Position numbers and translations under genes: made by a program
Part shown: positions 1-5,664 of the stretch, piece by piece
How positions within the stretch are numbered: position 1 is the first letter of the stretch
Layout of the letters: each line of letters opens with the position of its first letter
The notes under the pieces: model-generated
The model's input: only the letters and a program-made list of their open reading frames with translations
Told to the model about the DNA's origin: nothing
The model's database searches: none
Origin: an uncultured Flammeovirgaceae bacterium
GTDB taxonomy: Bacteria; Bacteroidota; Bacteroidia; Cytophagales; Cyclobacteriaceae
Assembly: GCA_946886805.1 (NCBI GenBank)
Contig: CAMPJM010000039.1
Coordinates: 1 to 14,647 of the forward strand
Length of the DNA: 14,647 nucleotides
Reading direction: 5' to 3'

Positions 1-243
1 TGCCATAGTATTTTTGACACAAATATATAACATTATTTAATGAACGCTATACTAGGGACAAACAAGGTACCGTTCAGGAGCATGTGGTAAGGTAGGAAAC
101 GACATCTTCATGCGTAAATAAAAACTCAATACAACATTTAGGTAATCTATTATTTTGAACAAGCTTCTGTTATAGATATATTACTTTGGACAACCAATAG
201 ATGCCCTGCGTTGGTGGCAAGGCAAAAACATATCTAAACCATA

Positions 244-1044
244 ATGAGTAATCAGATAATCTTTGTTATTGCATTAACTTTCTTGATTAATCTGATTACC
301 ACTTTATCCTATTCAGTCAGAATAGTTGGGATAAGAACGGGAAGAATTGCGGTATCTTTTGCTCTTTTTAATATTCTGGTTCTAATTTCGCGGACTGCTT
401 ATGGATTTCAGGCACCTCTGTTAGCAAACAGCATAGAAGAAAACATCAAATCAGGGGAAGGTGAAAATCTTTTTGAGTTCAGGCTAATCATCCTTTTCTG
501 CTCAATTGCTACTATTGTAGGCGGGCTTCTAATCCCTACTTTCCAAAGGTTGCTGTCTATAGCAGTTAACAAGTTTAGTATCTATAAATCTGTTCCCAAA
601 ATACTTTTACATAGCTTTTCTGAAGGGGGAATAAATTCTGTACGAGAAAGCGCAGTTTTTCCAAGTCCAAAAAATTTGACAGAGTTGCGGGTTAAAGAAG
701 ATTTCCCGTGGAAGGTATTCATTATGAATGTGATTGCAGTAGCAATAATAACTGTCGGCGTTTTGTCATCGCTATATGCAGGATACCTCAACCCTGAATT
801 TAGAACAACTGCCAGCAGTTTATCTGCTGTAATTAACGGGTTCTCTACCATCCTTATGTTTGTTTTTATTGACCCCTTCTTATCAATAATGACCGATGAA
901 GTTGTTTTAGGAAAAGTAAAAGAAAGTGTGTTTAGAAAGCATATTATATATATGGTGTTTGCCAGACTTCTTGGAACAATTTTAGCACAATTTCTCTTTA
1001 TTCCTTCTGCTAAGATCATTGCTTACATTGCCACTGCAATTTGA
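244..1044 (+). CDS. amj: Lipid II flippase, Amj family (DUF2837-like)
   Basis: A 266-residue integral membrane protein with about six hydrophobic segments (roughly residues 4-24, 35-55, 80-103, 156-178, 190-213 and 235-263). The N-terminal signature around residues 20-50 (TLSYSVR, then IRTGRIA, then FNILVLISR) and the stretch IPTF at 97-100 followed by YKSVPK at 114-119 match my recollection of the Amj/DUF2837 family. Amj of Bacillus subtilis flips lipid II, the peptidoglycan precursor, across the inner membrane as an alternative to MurJ. The length fits the family. The ATG at 244 places the first membrane segment at the N-terminus and no better upstream start is seen; there is no clear Shine-Dalgarno sequence. 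A weak Bacteroidota-like promoter lies upstream (TTTG at 154-157 and TTACTTTG at 181-188, one mismatch to TAnnTTTG, 23-base spacing). It stands alone, converging with the next gene. The family call is from memory, and the flippase role here is inferred. Confidence 0.75.
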   Translation: MSNQIIFVIALTFLINLITTLSYSVRIVGIRTGRIAVSFALFNILVLISRTAYGFQAPLLANSIEENIKSGEGENLFEFRLIILFCSIATIVGGLLIPTFQRLLSIAVNKFSIYKSVPKILLHSFSEGGINSVRESAVFPSPKNLTELRVKEDFPWKVFIMNVIAVAIITVGVLSSLYAGYLNPEFRTTASSLSAVINGFSTILMFVFIDPFLSIMTDEVVLGKVKESVFRKHIIYMVFARLLGTILAQFLFIPSAKIIAYIATAI

Positions 1045-1231
1045 AATATAAGATCCCTTAGCCGCAACGGAAGCTAAAAATCCAATAAAAGTGGAAATTG
1101 CAAAGTTGCGTTCAACACCTCTTTTTCCTGGATTTGAAATGTTTGCTTCCAAGAAGGCTCATTTTTAGGGTTTAGTACTGTTGAAACGACGCTGATAAGT
1201 CGCATAAAGTAGTGGTTTACCACCCACCTCC

Positions 1232-2644
1232 TCAATTGCTCAGGATATAAACATTTTCTTTTTTCCCTTTTTTATATTCCACATTCAGGGCAGGCACTTT
1301 TTGATATAATTGCTCCATCACCCCTTTAGTGTCAATAATTACTTCAGGCTTATCGGTAGAAAAATGATGGTAAATGGCTAAAAGATTGTCGTAATATTCA
1401 GGTTGTGCCAGCTGCATGGAAGATAATTTCCAATTCAAATAGGGTGTGGCAAGGCTAGAGTTTTTATAAACACTTAAATCAGTGCCAATAAAAAGTATTT
1501 TTTTATTGGCCGCCAGCTCGTCATATTCTGTGGGCTGAACCAGTAGCTTGCTATAATTAAGATAGTTTGACACCGGACTCCACTGATATAAACTTGAGAA
1601 ATGTACGAATAACATGGTAAGAAAAAAGACTGAGAAAACTATTTCGGTGATAAATCTTCGTCTTATCAATAAGAAGAAATGACTTATATAAAAAGCACCA
1701 ACAGGGATGAACAACACCAGAAGGGCAGGCATCCGGTTGTTACTTATCCACCAGGCAACCAAGGCCATTATAAATAAAAAAAACATTGTTTGCTGAAATC
1801 TTTCCTGAAAATTTGTAAAGCGCTTTGCTTCAAAAAGCTTTACAAAAGATAGCATTAAGAATATAAAAGGGACTATTACGATATAAATCAACATAGAATA
1901 ATCCATGTAGGAACTGTATTCCAAAAAGACAACGGCGTATACATAATTTATATAAAACTCGAATAATGCGTTGTTCCAATAGTAATACACAATTATAAGA
2001 AGCCAGGGAAGCGCCAATCCGTAGAGAAATAGAAAATAACTTTTGGGAGTAGTTCCTGTAAAAAGCAAATACGAAAACAGTAAAGCAACTACAAGAATTA
2101 AGGATGGCAGGTAAAACAACGATGCTATAGCCATTAACATTCCCGTGCTCAAAAGAGAATTGACTGCAGTTTTATGTTCTATATCAAAGAAAGCATTATT
2201 TATTGCCAGCAAAACGAATGTTAAAGAGATCAATGCAGGCGAAAGCGTATAAAATTGAAAGAAAGAAAACATTAACAAGCCATATATCAGCGCCGGTACA
2301 TAAGTATTTTCATTATAAGCTTTGTTCCGCAACAACAAATAGTTAAAAAGCACACATTGCACCAGTATTAAAACAAAGCCTAATATTTGGTAGGTAAGAT
2401 GTGACCTTCCAAAGACTTCATGTAATAACCAGTAAGTTCCCGCTGCCAAAGGAGCTGTATCGTCCCAGACGTCCTTATACATCACAGCATCATTTTCGGC
2501 CAGCTTTTCCCCCAGAAGCATCCATTTAAGCTCAGGCTCTGTCAAAGGCACACTTCCATAAAATGCCGGAAGCTTCATGAGCAATAGAAAAACAAACAAA
2601 ATGACCAGTCGGTAAGGGTCGTTTAGCCTAAAGAATGAAAACAA
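1232..2644 (-). CDS. Multi-pass membrane protein, GT-C glycosyltransferase-like (conserved Bacteroidota family)
   Basis: A 470-residue protein with an N-terminal hydrophobic segment (about 11-28), a short exposed loop, then about ten further hydrophobic segments between residues 84 and 350, and a C-terminal soluble domain of about 100 residues (370-470). The loop after the first membrane segment holds acidic residues in TEPELKW (35-41) and WDDTAP (60-65). This arrangement, a first extracytoplasmic loop with acidic residues followed by many membrane spans, resembles GT-C enzymes that take sugars from polyprenyl phosphate carriers. The start MFSFFRLNDPYR looks like that of uncharacterised Bacteroidota membrane proteins I have seen, possibly relatives of DUF6427. 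I do not recognise a specific substrate. It is transcribed divergently from rbfA, and a structured region lies just upstream of its start. A non-enzymatic membrane role remains possible. Confidence 0.55.
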   Translation of the reverse strand: MFSFFRLNDPYRLVILFVFLLLMKLPAFYGSVPLTEPELKWMLLGEKLAENDAVMYKDVWDDTAPLAAGTYWLLHEVFGRSHLTYQILGFVLILVQCVLFNYLLLRNKAYNENTYVPALIYGLLMFSFFQFYTLSPALISLTFVLLAINNAFFDIEHKTAVNSLLSTGMLMAIASLFYLPSLILVVALLFSYLLFTGTTPKSYFLFLYGLALPWLLIIVYYYWNNALFEFYINYVYAVVFLEYSSYMDYSMLIYIVIVPFIFLMLSFVKLFEAKRFTNFQERFQQTMFFLFIMALVAWWISNNRMPALLVLFIPVGAFYISHFFLLIRRRFITEIVFSVFFLTMLFVHFSSLYQWSPVSNYLNYSKLLVQPTEYDELAANKKILFIGTDLSVYKNSSLATPYLNWKLSSMQLAQPEYYDNLLAIYHHFSTDKPEVIIDTKGVMEQLYQKVPALNVEYKKGKKENVYILSN

Positions 2645-2717
2645 TATCGTAAAATTAAAATAGTGTTGTAATTTTGGCTATTTAAACCAGGAATATCTAT
2701 TAGAAAATTTATCCCGA

Positions 2718-2757
2718 AGTGAAATAGCCGCAAATCAATCGCTTTGCCATTTTCACT
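2718..2757. repeat. Two-part imperfect hairpin
   Basis: AGTGAAAT (2718-2725) can pair with ATTTTCACT (2749-2757, one bulged T), and inside it GCAAA (2730-2734) pairs with TTTGC (2743-2747) around an 8-base loop. It lies about 75 bases upstream of the minus-strand membrane protein start, so it may be part of that gene's 5' leader or an operator. It has no terminator-like T run. Confidence 0.35.
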
Positions 2758-2770
2758 CTCGTAACGTTTC

Positions 2771-2794
2771 CTAATAAATATCGGGGTTTATTAG
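2771..2794. repeat. Perfect 8-bp inverted repeat
   Basis: CTAATAAA (2771-2778) and TTTATTAG (2787-2794) are exact reverse complements separated by eight bases (TATCGGGG). The AT-rich arms and spacing suit either a weak stem-loop or a dimeric protein-binding site. Nothing in the sequence decides between these. Confidence 0.35.
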
Positions 2795-2851
2795 CAATTC
2801 ATGCAGATTAAAAAAACATTAGCAAATATGCAAAACTTATAATTTTTGAAT

Positions 2852-2894
2852 TTAGAAATTTCTATACATTATTACACTGTATGGAAATTTTTAA
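2852..2894. repeat. 17-bp stem-loop upstream of rbfA
   Basis: Bases 2852-2868 pair with 2878-2894 over 17 positions, 15 Watson-Crick and two G-T (G2855-T2891 and T2863-G2883), around a 9-base loop (TTATTACAC). It is the longest stem in the window. It lies about 180 bases upstream of the rbfA start and about 210 bases from the start of the divergent membrane gene. No T run follows directly on either strand, so it does not look like an ordinary intrinsic terminator. It could be an operator, an RNA processing site, or a copy of a small palindromic repeat element. Confidence 0.5.
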
Positions 2895-3070
2895 TATAGC
2901 TTCCGTTTTATACTCAATGAAAAGCTATTACGATCAAAAACTAAATTTCTGAAATAGTTTCAAATGTAGTAACATTCCCGCATCAGTAGTGATTTATAAA
3001 AGATTAAGTACTAATTTTAATCACGTGAGGCTATTTTTAATTAAAATCTTGAAAAATAAATATTAGAGTG

Positions 3071-3445
3071 ATGAAAGAGAGCAATAGACAACTAAAAGTA
3101 GGGAAACTCATTCAAAAAGATTTGGGCGAATTATTTCAGAAAGATACAAAAGGAATGTTTGGAAAGGCTTTTATAACGGTGACGACGGTAAAAATGAGCC
3201 CTGATCTTTCAATGGCAAAAGTATATCTGAGCTTTTTGATGGTAGAAGATCAAAAGCAAATGATTGATGATATTAACAAAAAGAAAAGTGAGATAAGAAG
3301 AATCCTGGGAAACAAAATAGGCAAACAAGTGAGAATTGTACCTGATCTTATATTTTACCTCGACGATACTGCTTCTTATGCATCAAAAATCGATGATTTG
3401 CTGGCAGGATTGGATATTCCCAAGGATGACAAAGAAGATAATTGA
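3071..3445 (+). CDS. rbfA: 30S ribosome-binding factor RbfA
   Basis: A 124-residue protein of usual RbfA length. RbfA binds the free 30S subunit through a type II KH fold and helps mature the 5' end of 16S rRNA; it also supports growth in the cold. Family hallmarks are visible: an N-terminal helix with KVGKLIQKDLGELFQ (residues 9-23), the strand ITVTTVKMSPDLSMAKVY (35-52), and the C-terminal RIVPDLIFYLDDT followed by SYASKIDDLL (88-111). A GTG directly precedes the ATG at 3071, but ATG is the natural start for MKESNRQLKVGK. The C-terminus is charged (KDDKEDN). In other Bacteroidota I expect rbfA to be followed directly by an FtsX-like permease gene; here a minus-strand toxin-antitoxin pair sits between them. 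No terminator hairpin is evident in the 32 bases before the converging toxin gene. Confidence 0.95.
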   Translation: MKESNRQLKVGKLIQKDLGELFQKDTKGMFGKAFITVTTVKMSPDLSMAKVYLSFLMVEDQKQMIDDINKKKSEIRRILGNKIGKQVRIVPDLIFYLDDTASYASKIDDLLAGLDIPKDDKEDN

Positions 3446-3477
3446 TTTTTAATTTAGACGGATAAAGGATCTCGATA

Positions 3478-3807
3478 TTATTGTTGAATACCTGCAAGTA
3501 GTTCTTTCAATTCCTTGTCAGTAAGGTTTTCTTTATCCGACTTATCATAAATTGTAAGCAGGTATACCAAATCTTTAATGACCAAAACATTAGTGATCAC
3601 TCTTCCACCACCTGATTTACCTTTGCCCTTAGAGGCAATAGCGATGCGGATTTTGTAGCAGCCATGGCCAATAAAAGTTCCTTGTTCCCGATTTTCTTTT
3701 AAGCTTTTAATCAGATTGATGTACTCCTCTTTAAGAGAGGGAAATTTTTTAGCCAGTCTTTTCAAATTCTTTTCAAACCTGGGAATGGTTTTAACGCTAT
3801 AACTCAT
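3478..3807 (-). CDS. RelE/ParE-family toxin of a type II toxin-antitoxin pair
   Basis: A 109-residue basic protein resembling the RelE/ParE superfamily toxins frequent in Bacteroidota. Visible features are an N-terminal helix rich in Lys/Arg (RFEKNLKRLAKKFPS, residues 10-24), the strand CYKIRIAIASKGKGKSGG (50-67), RVITNVLVI (69-77), and the C-terminal YLLTIYDKSDKENL (82-95). RelE-type members cut mRNA on the ribosome and ParE-type members poison gyrase; the sequence alone does not tell which applies here. The ATG at 3807 overlaps the last 11 bases of the upstream antitoxin gene, giving the usual antitoxin-first, translationally coupled order. Regulation is probably by the antitoxin or the complex binding the shared promoter upstream of 4006. 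The converging end lies 32 bases from rbfA. Confidence 0.85.
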   Translation of the reverse strand: MSYSVKTIPRFEKNLKRLAKKFPSLKEEYINLIKSLKENREQGTFIGHGCYKIRIAIASKGKGKSGGGRVITNVLVIKDLVYLLTIYDKSDKENLTDKELKELLAGIQQ

Positions 3808-4006
3808 TAATTAAATCTTCAGCATTACGAGCTTTTAATTTACCCTCTCTTACCAACTTTAACTCTTCCACGGCTTCTCTTATGTCCTCCATTAAATTAG
3901 CTTTGGTTTCAGAAAGTGGTGTAGCCTTTTTTACGAAAGAAAAATTTTTTAACACTTCCATGAAGAAAGCAGCTTTGCTGTCTTTTATATCCAATAATAT
4001 TTTCAT
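3797..4006 (-). CDS. Cognate antitoxin of the RelE/ParE-type toxin
   Basis: A 69-residue protein directly upstream of and overlapping the toxin gene by 11 bases. It starts with a short strand (MKILLDIKD), followed by a helix (AAFFMEVLKNF), a second helix rich in acid residues (LMEDIREAVEELKLV), and a C-terminal tail ARNAEDLINEL typical of antitoxin segments that wrap the toxin. I recognise the overall pattern from small Bacteroidota antitoxins beside RelE-like toxins. No classical helix-turn-helix, ribbon-helix-helix or AbrB domain is obvious, so how it binds DNA, if it does, is unclear. The function is inferred mainly from the overlap with the toxin. Confidence 0.75.
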   Translation of the reverse strand: MKILLDIKDSKAAFFMEVLKNFSFVKKATPLSETKANLMEDIREAVEELKLVREGKLKARNAEDLINEL

Positions 4007-4360
4007 AATCTGTCAATTTTACCTTATAAATGTTTTGTTAGGTCTTCAAAAAATAGAAGTATGTAAATTTACCCAAACATTTTGACAAAAGAAATGCTCT
4101 TTAAGGTACAAAATACCATTAGAACCGTATTCATAAGTTGGTTAAAAATAATTGTTTAAAAAATAATTTTTGGAATAAATTTACTGGTGTGCGGCTAAAA
4201 CTATTGTAATATTGTTTTTATCTACAAAATCGCCTATAACTTATGGTTCATGAGCGTGTTTTTGATTAAAGTAAAAAATGCGCTTTATCTATTTGCAAAG
4301 GCATTATTAAAAATTTAAAATTATTTAGAATTGTTAGGTTATAGGAATAAATAAACGACA
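4007..4360. other. Intergenic region between antitoxin and Lol-type permease
   Basis: A 354-base very AT-rich stretch between two divergently transcribed genes. It must hold the promoter of the toxin-antitoxin pair and probably that of the permease. A 10-bp palindrome (4063-4072) lies 57 bases upstream of the antitoxin start. A 9-base direct repeat, TTGTTAGGT, occurs at 4035-4043 and 4331-4339. No additional gene or stable hairpin is seen. Confidence 0.45.
4063..4072. promoter_or_regulatory. Palindrome, candidate TA operator
   Basis: GTAAATTTAC is a perfect 10-bp palindrome 57 bases upstream of the antitoxin start. On the minus strand it contains TAAATTTA, seven of eight matches to the Bacteroidota -7 element TAnnTTTG, although no well-spaced upstream TTG is seen. 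A palindrome overlapping a promoter is the usual layout for antitoxin autorepression, so this is a plausible but unproven operator. Confidence 0.25.
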
Positions 4361-5584
4361 TTGAATACATCCTTTTTTATTGCTCGTCGGTACTTCCGCT
4401 CTAAGAAAAAGAAAAATTTTATCAACATCATTTCCAATATCTCTATGATTGGAGTGGCTGTTGGTACTATGTCTTTGGTAATAGTACTTTCGGTTTTCAA
4501 TGGTTTGGAAGATCTTATCCGTTCGCTATACAGTTCTTTTGATCCGGAAATAAAGATCACCGCTACTACAGGAAAATCTTTTGAGATTGACGACGCTTTT
4601 TTGGAAAAAATTTCTACTATAGAGGGAGTAGAAATTGTTACCGAAGTGATAGAAGACAACGCCTATGTCCGTTATCGCGATTCTGAATTGATAGTGAAAG
4701 TAAAAGGGGTAGGGGACAATTTCATCGATCAGGAACGAATGGACGAAACAATCGTCCATGGCGAGCTCAAATTGAAAGAAGATGGTGTCAATTATGCATT
4801 ATTGGGAAGAGGGGTTCAATATGCATTGGGAATTTCTCCAAACAATGATTTCTATACGCTTCAATTATTTTACCCGAAAAATTTACGGCCGGGTGCCTTA
4901 AATCCCTCCAGTCTCTACAATCGAAAAAATATCCTTCCCGGAGCTATATTTGCTATCGAAAAACAGTATGACGAAAGCTACATTATTGTGCCATTGGACT
5001 TTGCTAAAGAGCTGATGGATTATGAAAATAAACGCACCTCGTTAGAAATTAAAACTGCACCTGGATACGATATAACGCGAGTGCAAGCAAACATTAAGGG
5101 GGTTCTGGGCGAGAACTTTCAAGTTTTAAACAGTGATGAACAACATTCAGGACTACTAAGGGCTATAAAAATTGAAAAGCTTTTTGTGTTCCTTACTTTT
5201 TCTTTTATTCTCGCTGTAGCCTCCTTTAATATTTTCTTCTCCCTTACCATGCTGGCGATAGACAAGAAAAAGGACATTGCCATTTTATATTCCATGGGTG
5301 CGACTGATAAGCTAATTAAAAATATTTTTTTAAAGGAAGGTGCCATCATTGCTTTTTCGGGGGCAATCTCCGGTCTTCTGTTGGGCTTGTTAATTTGCTG
5401 GCTACAAGAAACTTTTGGGCTTGTTTCCATGGGCATGCAAACGAGTATCCTTGATTCCTATCCTGTAAAAATGGAATTTGCCGATTTTATTTATACCGGG
5501 ATCAGTATCATTCTTATTACACTTTTGGCTTCTTACAGGCCGGCAATTATCGCTACACGTTCAAAAATAAAAGATAACCTATAG
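4361..5584 (+). CDS. LolC/LolE-type ABC transporter permease (FtsX-like)
   Basis: A 407-residue permease with the lipoprotein-releasing (LolC/LolE) architecture: a cytoplasmic start with FIARRYFRSKKKKNF (residues 6-20), membrane segment 1 at about 21-45 followed by VFNGLEDLI, a large periplasmic domain at about 50-270, then three membrane segments in the FtsX domain (about 273-297, 326-348, 375-395). The FtsX domain contains DKKKDIAILYSMGA, the conserved coupling region. Such permeases work with a LolD-type ATPase to extract lipoproteins from the inner membrane; no ATPase gene is nearby. The start is TTG at 4361: a stop codon lies in frame at 4352-4354 and no ATG is available before the conserved N-terminus. 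Start MNTSFFIARRYF matches the family well. It probably once followed rbfA directly. The exact substrate is inferred. Confidence 0.88.
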   Translation: MNTSFFIARRYFRSKKKKNFINIISNISMIGVAVGTMSLVIVLSVFNGLEDLIRSLYSSFDPEIKITATTGKSFEIDDAFLEKISTIEGVEIVTEVIEDNAYVRYRDSELIVKVKGVGDNFIDQERMDETIVHGELKLKEDGVNYALLGRGVQYALGISPNNDFYTLQLFYPKNLRPGALNPSSLYNRKNILPGAIFAIEKQYDESYIIVPLDFAKELMDYENKRTSLEIKTAPGYDITRVQANIKGVLGENFQVLNSDEQHSGLLRAIKIEKLFVFLTFSFILAVASFNIFFSLTMLAIDKKKDIAILYSMGATDKLIKNIFLKEGAIIAFSGAISGLLLGLLICWLQETFGLVSMGMQTSILDSYPVKMEFADFIYTGISIILITLLASYRPAIIATRSKIKDNL

Positions 5585-5664
5585 CAGAGGTAAGAAAACA
5601 TTCATAATCTCTGGCATATGTTTGATATTTATTTACTATTTTGCGGTTCTGTATTATCCAAAAA

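Larger units (their letters stand above)
2645..3070. other. Divergent intergenic region with three inverted repeats
   Basis: This gene-free stretch separates the minus-strand membrane protein gene from plus-strand rbfA and should carry the promoters of both. It holds three separate inverted repeats (2718-2757, 2771-2794 and 2852-2894). No open frame longer than about a dozen codons with a sensible start was found. I could not identify a convincing TTG/TAnnTTTG promoter; near matches to the -7 element (for example TAAATTTC and TAATTTTA) lack a properly spaced upstream element. Confidence 0.5.

Noticed and set aside
1058..1077. Possible terminator after the Amj-like gene (TTAG-CCG pairing with CGG-CTAA).
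   Set aside because: The stem is interrupted by a three-base bulge and is followed by A residues rather than T residues on the plus strand.
1212..1223. GTGGT-TT-ACCAC inverted repeat just past the end of the GT-C-like gene.
   Set aside because: The two-base loop is too tight for a stable hairpin and no T run follows it on the minus strand.
3882..4085. Plus-strand frame overlapping the antitoxin gene.
   Set aside because: It is antisense to a gene supported by toxin overlap and has no recognisable protein features.
4035..4339. A 9-base direct repeat TTGTTAGGT at 4035-4043 and 4331-4339, considered as insertion target-site duplication around the TA region.
   Set aside because: Both copies lie on the same side of the TA genes, in the 354-base spacer, and no third copy is found near 3446-3477. 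In such AT-rich DNA a 9-base repeat can arise by chance.
5641..5664. In-frame TTG at 5641 as start of the SNF2 gene.
   Set aside because: It would add eight residues (RFCIIQK) unlike the family start; the ATG at 5665 gives the expected N-terminus.
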